Shown here piece after piece: positions 1 to 8,317 of a DNA stretch of 41,392 nucleotides. The translations under genes were made by a program, and so were the position numbers. The notes below the pieces were generated by a model, which did no database searches, was not told where the DNA came from, and saw nothing but the letters and a program-made list of their open reading frames with translations. Source of the stretch: Hyphomicrobiales bacterium (GTDB taxonomy: Bacteria > Pseudomonadota > Alphaproteobacteria > Rhizobiales > Rhizobiaceae); assembly GCA_900472785.1 (NCBI GenBank), contig UCJH01000067.1, positions 1-41,392 of the forward strand. Reading direction: 5' to 3'. Within the stretch, counting starts at the first letter, position 1. Each line of letters begins with the position of its first letter.

Positions 1-2
1 GG

Positions 3-308
3 TTTTACCGTTATGGCACGATCCGGTTTCTGGACGGTGCTGCTGCCGGGCAGATGGCCGATGTCGAAAATCATGTCTCGAACGCGGGCGAGGTGACGGT
101 GTCGCTATGGCTGCCGCCGGCGGTGCCGGTCGCCGTCGGCGACACGTTCGAAATCCGGGCCGGCTGCGACAAGAGTTTTGCCACCTGCGCTGACAAGTTT
201 TCCAACCGGCTGAACTTTCAAGGCTTTCCGCATATGCCGGGAACGGACTTCGCCTTCGGCTATGCCGATGGCGACAGCGTGCATGACGGGCGGGCGCTCT
301 ATGACTGA
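3..308 (+). CDS. GTA/phage tail hub protein, DUF2163 family (C-terminal part)
   Basis: The 3' end of a gene that begins before the window; about 101 codons are visible. The C-terminus has the GCDKSFATCADKFSNRLNF motif followed by QGFPHMPG, which marks the DUF2163 / TIGR02218 family, equivalent to g13 (tail hub) of the Rhodobacter capsulatus gene transfer agent. In that particle the protein sits at the tail tip and carries the peptidase and the large g15 protein. The two cysteines in the motif are typical of the family. The stop codon overlaps the start of the downstream peptidase gene by 8 bases, so the genes are probably translated together. The assignment is strong from the motif and from gene order; the start is outside the window. 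Confidence 0.85.
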   Translation, partial: FYRYGTIRFLDGAAAGQMADVENHVSNAGEVTVSLWLPPAVPVAVGDTFEIRAGCDKSFATCADKFSNRLNFQGFPHMPGTDFAFGYADGDSVHDGRALYD

Positions 309-876
309 CAGTCGGGCGGCTCGGGACAAATTTTTGAGTTCAAGGGCAAAAACCCCTCCCCAGCCCTCCCCACAGGGGGGAGGGAGCGCCGCGGTCATCG
401 GCGCCGAGCCCGGGCTCCCGCCTGGAATAGATCCCGGTAACAGGGTGCTTTCCGAGAAGGTGCTCGCTTCCGCGCGGAGCTGGATAGGGACGCCCTACCG
501 GCATCAGGGGAGCCTGAACGGCGTCGGCTGCGATTGCCTGGGGCTGGTGCGCGGTGTCTGGCGCGATCTCTACGGAGCCGAGCCGGAACTGCCGCCGGCC
601 TACCAGCCGGACTGGGCCGAGCGCAGCGCGGGTGACGCGCTGATGGCGGCGGCGATACGGCATTTCGGGCCGGCCCTGCCGCGCGAAGACATGGAAAGCG
701 GCGATCTCCTGCTGTTCCGCTGGCGTCCCGACATGCCGGCCAAACATGCGGGTATCCTGAGCACGCCTGACCGCTTCATCCATGCCTACGAGCAGGCGGC
801 GGTCATCGAATCGGCCCTTGTGCCGTCCTGGCGGCGGCGGATCGCCGGCGTTTTCCGGTTTCCGAACCGGTTCTAG
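301..876 (+). CDS. NlpC/P60 cell wall peptidase of GTA/phage tail (g14-like)
   Basis: A cysteine peptidase of the NlpC/P60 fold expected to cut peptidoglycan during DNA delivery (equivalent to RcGTA g14). The ATG at 301 gives 191 aa. The domain starts near residue 53 with ARSWIGTPYRHQG; the likely catalytic Cys79 lies in GCDCLGLVRG and His149 in KHAGIL. Family members are usually about 145 aa. The extra N-terminus (about residues 10-48) is low-complexity and is encoded by a palindromic GC-rich repeat (349-384), which reads as TPPQPSPQGGG. An alternative GTG start at 445 would give a normal 143-aa protein without the repeat; neither start has a convincing ribosome binding site. I prefer 301 because it overlaps the upstream stop codon, but this is not certain. 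Confidence 0.85.
   Translation: MTDSRAARDKFLSSRAKTPPQPSPQGGGSAAVIGAEPGLPPGIDPGNRVLSEKVLASARSWIGTPYRHQGSLNGVGCDCLGLVRGVWRDLYGAEPELPPAYQPDWAERSAGDALMAAAIRHFGPALPREDMESGDLLLFRWRPDMPAKHAGILSTPDRFIHAYEQAAVIESALVPSWRRRIAGVFRFPNRF
349..384. repeat. Short GC-rich palindromic repeat inside the peptidase reading frame
   Basis: CCCTCCCC at 364-371 pairs with GGGGAGGG at 377-384 (8-bp stem, 5-base loop), preceded by a further CCCCTCCCC run at 353-361. Elements of this look (CCCTCCCC...GGGGAGGG) are common between genes in rhizobial and related genomes; this statement is from memory and was not searched. Here the element lies in frame between the upstream stop codon and the conserved peptidase domain. 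Confidence 0.6.
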
Positions 877-895
877 AACTCCCTGGGAGCAGATC

Positions 896-3800
896 ATGGC
901 AACCATTCTCCTGCAGGCGGCCGGTGCCGCGCTCGGCAGCGTCTTCGGTCCTGTCGGCGCGGTGTTGGGCCGGGCTGCCGGCGCACTCGCCGGATCGGCG
1001 ATCGACCGCTCGATCATCAACGGTCTGACGACAGTCAGGGGCGCGCGGCTGGGGGATGCCCGCATTCCCGGCGCCGACGAGGGGACGGCGATCACCCGCG
1101 CCTACGGCACGGTGCGGATCGGCGGCACGCTGATCTGGGCAACGCGCTTCGAGGAGGAGGTGCGCGTCGAGCGGCAGGGCGGCAAGGCGAGCGGGCCGCG
1201 GGTGGAGACCTTTCGCTACTACGCCAATTTTGCGCTCGGCATCTGCCAGGGCGAGATCGCCCATGTGCGCAGGGTCTGGGCGGACGGCCAGGAACTCGAT
1301 CTGACCGGCATCGAGATGCGCATATACAAAGGCACGCAGGTGCAGATGCCGGACCCGCTGATCGAGGCCAAGCAAGGAACGGGCAACGCGCCTGCCTATC
1401 GCGGGCTTGCCTATGCGGTGTTCGAGCGCTTTCCGCTCGATGCCTATGGCAATCGTATCCCCGTCATCCAGTTCGAGGTCCTGCGGACGGTGGGGACGCT
1501 GGAAGCCTCGATCCGGGCGGTGACGCTCATTCCCGGATCGAGCGAGCATGGCTACGATCCGATGGTCGTCACCGAGCGCACCGGCGCCGGTGAAAGCCGA
1601 CGGATCAACCGCAACGTCTTTCATGGGGCATCGGACTGGGAAGCGTCCATCGACGAACTGCAGGCGCTTTGCCCCAACCTCGAGCGGGTGGCGCTGGTCG
1701 TTTCCTGGTTCGGAACGGACCTTAGGGCCGGGCATTGCCGGATCGTTCCGGGCGTGGAAACGCCGGTGCGGAGCAACGAAAGCAAGGCCTGGTCGGTTTC
1801 CGGCTTCTCGCGCGGCGCCGCGCATGCCGTCAGCAGCAATGGCGGCGGCCCGGCTTACGGCGGGACGCCGAGCGACGCGAGCGTGGTGGCCGCGATCGCC
1901 GACCTCAAGGCGCGGGGGCTCAAGGTCTATCTCTATCCCTTCGTGATGATGGATGTGGCGGAAGGCAATACGTTGCCCAATCCCTATGGCGGCACGGGCC
2001 AGCCGGCCTATCCCTGGCGCGGGCGCATCACCTGCCATCCGGCGACGGGACAGCCGGGCAGCGCGGACAGGACGACCGCAGCCCGCACGCAGATCGCGGC
2101 CTTTTGCGGCGCGGCGGCGCCGGGCGATTTTTCGGTTTCGGGTACAAGCGTCACGTCCGGCACGGGAGACGAGGGATATCGGCGGCTGATCCTGCATTAT
2201 GCGCTGCTGGCGCAGGCCGCAGGCGGTGTCGATGGTTTCATCATTGCCTCGGAACTGCGCGGGCTGACGCGGCTTCGCGACGGCGCCAGGGCCTTTCCCT
2301 TCGTCGAGCAGCTGGTTGCGCTGGCGGGCGAGGTGCGGGGCATCCTCGGCGCGGCAACGAAGCTCACCTATGGCGCCGACTGGAGTGAGTATTTCGGATA
2401 TCACCCGACCGACGGCTCCGGCGAGGTGCACTACAATCTCGACCCGCTCTGGGCGAGCGCCGCCATCGACGCGGTGGGCATCGACAACTATATGCCGTTG
2501 GCGGACTGGCGCGACGGCGACATGGAAGACGGCAACCCGGACGGGTTTCGCCTTGCCGAGGATGGTGCGGCGATGCGCGGCATGGTTCTCTCCGGCGAAG
2601 GATACGATTGGTACTATGCCAGCGATTCCGACCGCAGGGACCGTCTTCGAACGCCGATCACGGATGGGCTGGCGGGAAAGCCCTGGGTCTATCGCGTCAA
2701 GGATCTTTCAAACTGGTGGAGCGAGCCGCATCGTGACCGCATCGGCGGCGTGGAACTGACGAGCCCGACCGCCTGGGTTCCGGGGTCGAAGCCGATCTGG
2801 TTCACCGAAGCCGGCTGCCCGGCGATCGACAAGGGGGCGAACCAGCCGAACGTCTTCACCGATCCGAAATCCTCGGAGACGGCGGCGCCGTATTTTTCCG
2901 GCGGCGGGCGCAGCGACGCGATGCAGCGTGCCTTTCTGGACGCGCTGCTTGGGTTCTGGTCAGCAGCGGAAGCGCCCGGCTGCGTCGATCCGGACCACAT
3001 CTTCATCTGGACCTGGGATGCGCGGCCATTGCCGGCCTTTCCGGAGGATACCGAACTCTGGTCCGACGGCGGCAACTGGCAGGCCGGCCACTGGCTGAAC
3101 GGGCGGCTGGGGACCGGCACGGCGGGTGACGTGATCCGCGCCGTCCTTTCCGATCACGGTTTCGTGGCTGCGGATACGGCCAGCGTCGGCGGTGATCTCG
3201 GTGGTTACGTGCAGGCGGAGCAGGGCGCGGCCCGGGATGTGCTGGAGCCGCTGATGGCGGCCCTGCAGATCGATGCCGTCGAGGAAGGGGCTGTGTTGCG
3301 CTTTCGCTCGCGGATGCGGCTGGCGGCAAAGGCCGCACCGATTTCGGTGCTGGCCGATCTGGACGATGGGGCGTTGGTCGAGGCGGTGCGCGGCCATGAC
3401 AGCGACTATGCCGGCGCGGCCATTCTCGACCATTTCGACACCGGCAAGGACTACGAGAAAACAACCGCGCGGTCTCGAAGCACCGCGACGGGCAATGACC
3501 GGGTTTTGCGGCTTTCCCTGTCGGGCGTGCTGCACGAAGGCGCGGCGATGGCGGCGGTCAAGGACGGATTGAGGGACCATCAGGCGGCACGGCGAAGCGT
3601 GCTGTTCTCGCTGTCTCCGGCCGAAATTGCGCTGGAGCCCGGTGACGTCGTGACGTTCGACGACGGGCCGGACGGTTCCTTCCTGATCACCCGGATAGAG
3701 GACGGCGCGGCGCGCAACGTCGAGGCCCGCGGTTTCGTACCTTCCGGTGGAAACGGCGCGCCGGTCTCGCCGGGCAAGAGCCGACCGCGGCGGCATGTCT

Positions 3801-4741
3801 CCGATGGCTTCGATCCCGTCCTGCATCTCATGGATCTGCCGCAATACGAGGCGGGCGATGCCGCCGGCTTCGCGCGCGCCGCGGTGTTTTCGCGGCCCTG
3901 GCATACGGTTCTGCTGTCATCCTCGGCAGGGGTGGACGGATACCGGCCGCGGGCTCGTCTGGATCAGCCGGCACAGACCGGCATACTGGCGCAGGCGCTC
4001 TCGCCCGGTGTCAGCGGGCGTTTCGATCCGGCGGGAGCCGTCGTACTTGACCTGCATTTCGGCGGGCTTTCCTCGGCATCTCCGGTTGCTGTGCTCAATG
4101 GCCAGAACCGGATTGCCGTGCGGTCGCAAAACGGGACCTGGGAGGTGATCGGCTATCGTGCGGCACAAGAGATTTCAGCCGGACGCTGGTCTCTCTCCGG
4201 CCTGTTGCGCGGATTGCACGGAACCGAAGATGCCATGATGGCCGGCGCCTTGCCGGGTGCCGCGACGGTCGTGCTCAATTCAGCGGTCAAGGCGCTGGGG
4301 CTGACCAGCGGCGAGGCCGGGCTGGCGATGAACTGGATCGCCGAAACCGCCGGGCAGCCGACGGCGTCGGTCGGGCCATTTGCTTTTACGGGCGGATTGC
4401 GCGCCGAGACGCCGATCGCGCCCGTGCACCTGAAGGCGCGACGGGAGGACACCGGCGCCATCCGCTTTTCTTGGACGAGGCGTGCACGGCGCGATGCCGA
4501 TCACTGGCTGGACGGCGATATCGCGCTGGATGAGCCGCAGGAACGCTACCGGATCGACATTCTCGACGGGGCCGCGATCAAGCGCAGCGCCGAGGTTTTT
4601 CAAGCGGACTATCTCTACCCCGCCAGCGCCGAGCTAGCCGATTTCGGGATTGCCCAGACGGCGCTCTCGATCCGCGTGCGGCAAGTCGGCGCGAAGGTGG
4701 CAAACGGCCTTGCCGCCTCGGCGGTGCTGGCCATCGATTAA
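896..4741 (+). CDS. GTA/phage giant tail-tip protein with TIM-barrel-like domain (g15-like)
   Basis: A 1281-aa protein matching the layout of GTA g15, the large host-interaction protein at the tail tip. It starts with a Gly/Ala-rich hydrophobic stretch (residues 1-45). A glycoside-hydrolase-like TIM-barrel region follows around residues 400-700, where YGADWSEYFG and WFTEAGCPA place glutamates at barrel strand ends. A phage-tail domain and a fibronectin-like C-terminus (from about residue 1170) complete it. The ATG at 896 has GGGAG about 7 bases upstream. Longer readings from earlier ATGs overlap the peptidase gene and add a low-complexity N-terminus, so they were not used. The gene follows the peptidase gene after 19 bases. 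Whether particles are made cannot be told from this window. Confidence 0.88.
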   Translation: MATILLQAAGAALGSVFGPVGAVLGRAAGALAGSAIDRSIINGLTTVRGARLGDARIPGADEGTAITRAYGTVRIGGTLIWATRFEEEVRVERQGGKASGPRVETFRYYANFALGICQGEIAHVRRVWADGQELDLTGIEMRIYKGTQVQMPDPLIEAKQGTGNAPAYRGLAYAVFERFPLDAYGNRIPVIQFEVLRTVGTLEASIRAVTLIPGSSEHGYDPMVVTERTGAGESRRINRNVFHGASDWEASIDELQALCPNLERVALVVSWFGTDLRAGHCRIVPGVETPVRSNESKAWSVSGFSRGAAHAVSSNGGGPAYGGTPSDASVVAAIADLKARGLKVYLYPFVMMDVAEGNTLPNPYGGTGQPAYPWRGRITCHPATGQPGSADRTTAARTQIAAFCGAAAPGDFSVSGTSVTSGTGDEGYRRLILHYALLAQAAGGVDGFIIASELRGLTRLRDGARAFPFVEQLVALAGEVRGILGAATKLTYGADWSEYFGYHPTDGSGEVHYNLDPLWASAAIDAVGIDNYMPLADWRDGDMEDGNPDGFRLAEDGAAMRGMVLSGEGYDWYYASDSDRRDRLRTPITDGLAGKPWVYRVKDLSNWWSEPHRDRIGGVELTSPTAWVPGSKPIWFTEAGCPAIDKGANQPNVFTDPKSSETAAPYFSGGGRSDAMQRAFLDALLGFWSAAEAPGCVDPDHIFIWTWDARPLPAFPEDTELWSDGGNWQAGHWLNGRLGTGTAGDVIRAVLSDHGFVAADTASVGGDLGGYVQAEQGAARDVLEPLMAALQIDAVEEGAVLRFRSRMRLAAKAAPISVLADLDDGALVEAVRGHDSDYAGAAILDHFDTGKDYEKTTARSRSTATGNDRVLRLSLSGVLHEGAAMAAVKDGLRDHQAARRSVLFSLSPAEIALEPGDVVTFDDGPDGSFLITRIEDGAARNVEARGFVPSGGNGAPVSPGKSRPRRHVSDGFDPVLHLMDLPQYEAGDAAGFARAAVFSRPWHTVLLSSSAGVDGYRPRARLDQPAQTGILAQALSPGVSGRFDPAGAVVLDLHFGGLSSASPVAVLNGQNRIAVRSQNGTWEVIGYRAAQEISAGRWSLSGLLRGLHGTEDAMMAGALPGAATVVLNSAVKALGLTSGEAGLAMNWIAETAGQPTASVGPFAFTGGLRAETPIAPVHLKARREDTGAIRFSWTRRARRDADHWLDGDIALDEPQERYRIDILDGAAIKRSAEVFQADYLYPASAELADFGIAQTALSIRVRQVGAKVANGLAASAVLAID

Positions 4742-4763
4742 TCATCCAAGACAGGAGAAGGAC

Positions 4764-4970
4764 ATGATCGAGTTGAAAAGCTGGTATTCCTCGAAAACCG
4801 TGTGGGGCGCCGCGATTGTGATTGTCGCATCCTGCGCCAATCTTTTCGGCTTGGAGATCAGCGCTGGCGATCAGCATGATCTCACGGAGAACCTTTCTGC
4901 GATCGTTGCGGCTGCAGGCGGAATCATCGCGATCTGGGGCCGTATTTCGGCCAGCAAACGATTGCGCTGA
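4764..4970 (+). CDS. Small holin-like membrane protein
   Basis: A 68-aa protein with two hydrophobic segments (about residues 12-30 and 46-62) and a short basic tail ending KRLR, separated by an acidic loop. AGGAGAAGG lies just upstream of the ATG at a good distance. It starts 22 bases after the tail-tip gene in the same direction and so probably belongs to that transcript. Size, two-segment topology and context fit a holin or holin-like accessory protein, but no specific family is recognised, and another small membrane role is possible. Confidence 0.7.
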   Translation: MIELKSWYSSKTVWGAAIVIVASCANLFGLEISAGDQHDLTENLSAIVAAAGGIIAIWGRISASKRLR

Positions 4971-4997
4971 CGTGCTGCGAAATGTTGCTGCGGCGGA

Positions 4998-5014
4998 CAT
5001 TCATTTGCCATTCA
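4998..5014 (+). promoter_or_regulatory. Direct repeat upstream of feuN, candidate response-regulator site
   Basis: CATTCA at 4998-5003 and again at 5009-5014, spaced 11 bp start to start, which is one helical turn and the usual spacing for tandem OmpR/PhoB-type regulators. It lies about 55 bp before the feuN ATG. FeuP is an OmpR-family regulator encoded just downstream, so autoregulation is possible, but this is inference. Confidence 0.3.
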
Positions 5015-5068
5015 GACTGGATCGGCTATTGATTTCATCCAGATACTTCCCAGGTCGAAAGTGCTTTC

Positions 5069-5320
5069 ATGTCCTCACCACTGATCATAGCAACGCTTGC
5101 AGCGGGCCTAGCCGGATTCGCACCGCCAGCGATTGATGTGCCATCGATGGTTGTCGCGGTGGACGGCGATTGCGGCCAGGCGGCAGCCCAGGTGGTGGCG
5201 GAGACCGGCGGTGAACTGCTCTCGGCCCAGCCGACGGGCGACGGCAAATGCGTCGTCACGGTGCTGATCCCCGGCAATGGCGGGCGGCCGAAAAAGGTGA
5301 CTGTGCGCGTTCCGATGTAG
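5069..5320 (+). CDS. feuN: FeuN-like small periplasmic modulator of FeuQ
   Basis: An 83-aa protein directly upstream of feuP-feuQ. In Sinorhizobium meliloti FeuN is a small periplasmic protein of about this size, in this position, that restrains the FeuQ sensor kinase. Residues 1-18 form a short signal-like hydrophobic segment. Cys35 and Cys61 could form a disulfide in the periplasm. The C-terminal half (ELLSAQPTGDGKCVVTVLI then a basic RPKKVTVRV) looks like a compact beta-rich module, distantly like PepSY. The gene ends 45 bases before feuP. The assignment rests on size, export signal and synteny; the exact sequence identity to characterised FeuN was not checked. Confidence 0.8.
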   Translation: MSSPLIIATLAAGLAGFAPPAIDVPSMVVAVDGDCGQAAAQVVAETGGELLSAQPTGDGKCVVTVLIPGNGGRPKKVTVRVPM

Positions 5321-5365
5321 TAAACCCGGCAAGCCGCGAACAATACCAAGGGAGATCGGACTTTC

Positions 5366-6052
5366 ATGCGCATTCTGGTGGTCGAAGACGACGTCAATCT
5401 CAACCGGCAGCTGACCGATACGCTGAAGGAAGCCGGTTATGTCGTCGACCAAGCCTTCGATGGCGAAGAAGGCCACTATCTCGGCGAGGGCGAACCCTAT
5501 GATGCGGTGATCCTCGATATCGGCCTGCCGGAAATGGATGGCATCACCGTGCTGGAAAAATGGCGCGGCGCCGGGAAGGTCATGCCGGTGCTGATTCTGA
5601 CCGCGCGCGATCGATGGAGCGACAAGGTTGCCGGCATTGATGCCGGCGCCGACGACTATGTGACGAAGCCGTTCCATGTCGAGGAAGTGCTGGCCCGCAT
5701 CCGGGCGCTGATCCGCCGCGCAGCCGGTCATGCCAGCTCGGAAATCGTCTGCGGCCCGGTGCGCCTCGACACCAAGGGCTCGAAGGCGCTCGTCGACGGC
5801 GTGGCGCTGAAACTCACCTCGCACGAATTCCGGCTGCTTTCCTACCTGATGCACCATATGGGGCAGGTGGTGTCGCGCACAGAGCTGGTCGAACACATGT
5901 ACGACCAGGATTTCGACCGTGATTCCAATACGATCGAGGTTTTCGTCGGTCGGTTGCGCAAGAAGATCGGCAACGACCTGATCGAGACGGTGCGCGGCCT
6001 CGGCTATCGGATGCAGGCGCCGGGTGCTGCCAGCGCGACATCGAAATCCTAA
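5366..6052 (+). CDS. feuP: FeuP response regulator (OmpR family)
   Basis: A 228-aa two-domain response regulator. The receiver domain (residues 1-115) has the acidic pair Asp8-Asp9, phosphate acceptor Asp51 in ILDIGLPEMDG, and the YVTKPF lysine. The C-terminal winged helix (about 130-220) ends with the usual FVGRLRKKIG...IETVRGLGYR pattern. AAGGGAGAT precedes the ATG. It is partnered with the FeuQ sensor encoded 109 bases downstream. In Sinorhizobium FeuPQ activates cyclic beta-glucan export (ndvA) and other genes at low osmolarity and is needed for symbiosis. The identification is firm as an OmpR-type regulator and strong as FeuP because of feuN and feuQ. Confidence 0.92.
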   Translation: MRILVVEDDVNLNRQLTDTLKEAGYVVDQAFDGEEGHYLGEGEPYDAVILDIGLPEMDGITVLEKWRGAGKVMPVLILTARDRWSDKVAGIDAGADDYVTKPFHVEEVLARIRALIRRAAGHASSEIVCGPVRLDTKGSKALVDGVALKLTSHEFRLLSYLMHHMGQVVSRTELVEHMYDQDFDRDSNTIEVFVGRLRKKIGNDLIETVRGLGYRMQAPGAASATSKS

Positions 6053-6161
6053 CCCGCATGCGCGGTCGGGCGGACGCAATCGTGAAGAGTATGGCAGCGG
6101 GTGGCGGTTTCCGGAGCTGCCCGGCCATCGTTTCAAAGCGCGTCAGTGGCGGTTTTAGCCG

Positions 6162-7556
6162 ATGAGCGTGCGACCGCAATCCCTGACCGCCCGCGTTCTT
6201 CTCGTTTCGACCATATGGGCGGTGCTGGCCCTCGTCGTCATCGGCATCGTCATCTCGACACTGTACCGACAGGGCTCCGAGCGTGGTTTCCAAGACCTGC
6301 TGCGCGCCCAGCTCTACAATGTCATCAATTCCATTTCGGTGAACGATACCACGGTGCTTGCCGGTAGCCCGCAACTGGGCGACCTCCGGTTTTCGCAGCC
6401 GCAAACCGGCTGGTACTGGATCGTTGAGCCGATCGGCGAATTTAATACGCCGCCCCTGGTCTCCACTTCGCTTGGATCCGGCAAGCTGCCGATCGCCAGC
6501 GTCGACGAGGTGCCCTTCGACATACGCTACGAGCGTTTCTATACGACGGCCGATTCCTTCGGCAATCTGGTGGAAGTGGCCGAAACGGAAGTGGTTCTCG
6601 ACATTCAGGGCCACACCGCGCGCTTTCGCGTGGCCGGCAACCGCGACGTGCTCGAGGCCGACATCAACGATTTCAACCGCAATCTCTACATTGCCCTGGC
6701 CATCTTCGGCCTCGGCGGCCTCGGCATGAATGCGCTGGCCATTCTGTTCGGACTTCGGCCGCTCGATCAGGCACGCCGGTCGCTGGAGAAGGTGCGTGGC
6801 GGCGAAAGCGAACGCCTCGACGGGGAATTTCCGCGCGAGATCCAGCCTCTGGCGAGCGAGGTCAACGCGCTGATCGACAGCAACCGCCGCATCATCGAAC
6901 GCGCGCGCATGCAGGTCGGCAATCTCGCGCATTCGCTGAAGACCCCGATTGCCGTGCTTCTCAACGAATCCCGCGTGCTGGACGCCCCGCATGGCGATCT
7001 CGTAAAGGCGCAGGCCGATGCGATGCAAATGCAGGTGCAGTCCTATCTCAATCGCGCCCGGATCGCCGCACAGCGCGAATCGGTGCTAGCGCGCACGGAG
7101 GTCGAACCGGTGCTGGAACGGCTGGTGCGCGTGATGCGCCGGCTGCATGCCGACAAGACCTTCGTTCTGTCCGTCTCGCCGCCGGGACTGGTGCTCGCTA
7201 TGGAACAGCAGGACGTCGAGGAAACGGTCGGCAACCTTCTCGACAATGCGGCCCGGTATGCCACCTCGACTGTGCTCCTCACTGCCCATGTCGCCGCGGA
7301 GGGAACGCAGGGCCTCGATCCCGGTCGCCGCCAATGGATTACGCTCGAGGTCGAAGACGACGGCCCGGGGCTTGAGCCGGAGCAGATTGCTGTTGCGATC
7401 AAGCGCGGCAAGCGGCTCGACGAAAGCAAGCCGGGCACGGGGCTCGGCCTTTCGATCGTCAGCGAGATCGCCGGCGAATATCACGGCACGCTGGGGCTGT
7501 CCCGCGGCGAAAAGGGCGGGTTAAAGGCCCTGCTCGTGCTGCCGGCCGTTTCATGA
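6162..7556 (+). CDS. feuQ: FeuQ sensor histidine kinase
   Basis: A 464-aa membrane histidine kinase. Transmembrane segments at about residues 13-35 and 172-195 enclose a periplasmic sensor of about 135 residues, where FeuN is expected to act. A HAMP-like linker follows, then the phospho-acceptor His257 in NLAHSLKTPIAVLL. The ATPase domain shows the N box (NLLDNAARYAT), G1 (DDGPGL) and G2 (PGTGLGLSIV). The SLKTP form of the H box is that of the PhoQ-like group. The ribosome binding site before the ATG at 6162 is weak, so expression may depend on coupling with feuP. Confidence 0.9.
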   Translation: MSVRPQSLTARVLLVSTIWAVLALVVIGIVISTLYRQGSERGFQDLLRAQLYNVINSISVNDTTVLAGSPQLGDLRFSQPQTGWYWIVEPIGEFNTPPLVSTSLGSGKLPIASVDEVPFDIRYERFYTTADSFGNLVEVAETEVVLDIQGHTARFRVAGNRDVLEADINDFNRNLYIALAIFGLGGLGMNALAILFGLRPLDQARRSLEKVRGGESERLDGEFPREIQPLASEVNALIDSNRRIIERARMQVGNLAHSLKTPIAVLLNESRVLDAPHGDLVKAQADAMQMQVQSYLNRARIAAQRESVLARTEVEPVLERLVRVMRRLHADKTFVLSVSPPGLVLAMEQQDVEETVGNLLDNAARYATSTVLLTAHVAAEGTQGLDPGRRQWITLEVEDDGPGLEPEQIAVAIKRGKRLDESKPGTGLGLSIVSEIAGEYHGTLGLSRGEKGGLKALLVLPAVS

Positions 7557-7743
7557 CGGTTGGGGGCGTGTCTTTTTTGACAGGGTGTGCGGCAAAATCG
7601 CAATCACAGGCCGCTTTGCGACGGCTTTTGTTGCCTGTCGCGACGGGGAATGTAAAAAGATAGTCGGCCATGGAATCGAAGCGGCATCATTGCCGCCGGA
7701 CGCCGGGTCCGAATGAAGCCGCGAAATCTGGATAGCCCCGACG

Positions 7744-8205
7744 ATGATGAATACGACGTCCAAGACATGCACCTCCATCCGGATCGCCGCGTTGATGATC
7801 TCCGGCGTGGTCCTGCTGTCCGGCTGCGGCTCCACGTCCGGCCAGAGGACGAAGCTTGCCGGCGGCCTGATCGGTTCCTCGCAGAAGCCGAATGCTTCGG
7901 CCCCGCTGATCGCGGCGCTGGGTGGCGGGGTGATCGGGCGGGATGCGGGACTTGCCATCAGCAAGGCCGATCGTCAAAGGGCGCTTGAAGCGGAATACAG
8001 GGCGCTGGAAGCTGCCCCGGGCGGCCAGCCCGTCACATGGGAGGGGTCCGGCGTCACCGGCGCGGTGGTTGCAGCGGCTCCCTATCAGGTCGGATCCCAG
8101 AACTGCCGGCAATACAGCCATACGGTAACGATCAAGGGGCAGCAGACGGTGGCGCGCGGGGCTGCCTGCCGCAACGCCGATGGCACCTGGACGCCGCTCA
8201 ACTGA
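7744..8205 (+). CDS. Outer-membrane lipoprotein, 17-kDa surface antigen-like
   Basis: A 153-aa lipoprotein precursor. A hydrophobic signal is followed by the lipobox LLSGC (Cys28), then a Gly-rich glycine-zipper-like stretch with LIAALGGGVIGRDAG, as in the rickettsial 17-kDa antigen family. The C-terminal part ends with CRQYSHTVTIKGQQTVARG and CRNADGTWTPLN, the usual surface-antigen tail with two cysteines. The start is ambiguous between ATGs at 7744 and 7747; a later ATG at 7795 would give a minimal signal. It stands alone, 187 bases after feuQ. A role in envelope structure is likely, but the exact function is unknown. Confidence 0.8.
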   Translation: MMNTTSKTCTSIRIAALMISGVVLLSGCGSTSGQRTKLAGGLIGSSQKPNASAPLIAALGGGVIGRDAGLAISKADRQRALEAEYRALEAAPGGQPVTWEGSGVTGAVVAAAPYQVGSQNCRQYSHTVTIKGQQTVARGAACRNADGTWTPLN

Positions 8206-8317
8206 ATATCGGCGCGCGCTGGTCCGTTCCAAACCTATTGCGGCGAAACGCCTCAAATTTTCGGCATTGCCGGTTTTCGAGTTGGAATGCGGCGTCCCGC
8301 ATAGTAATTGAGCAAAC

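Noticed and set aside
803-2431. Long minus-strand open frame of 542 codons opposite the tail-tip gene
   Set aside because: Arg/His/Pro-rich composition typical of an antisense shadow in GC-rich DNA. The plus-strand gene has clear domain motifs.
1-4970. Interpretation of the left end as a classical prophage
   Set aside because: Gene types and order are those of GTA tail genes, and no integrase, repressor, att site or lysis cassette is visible. A prophage cannot be excluded without the sequence to the left.
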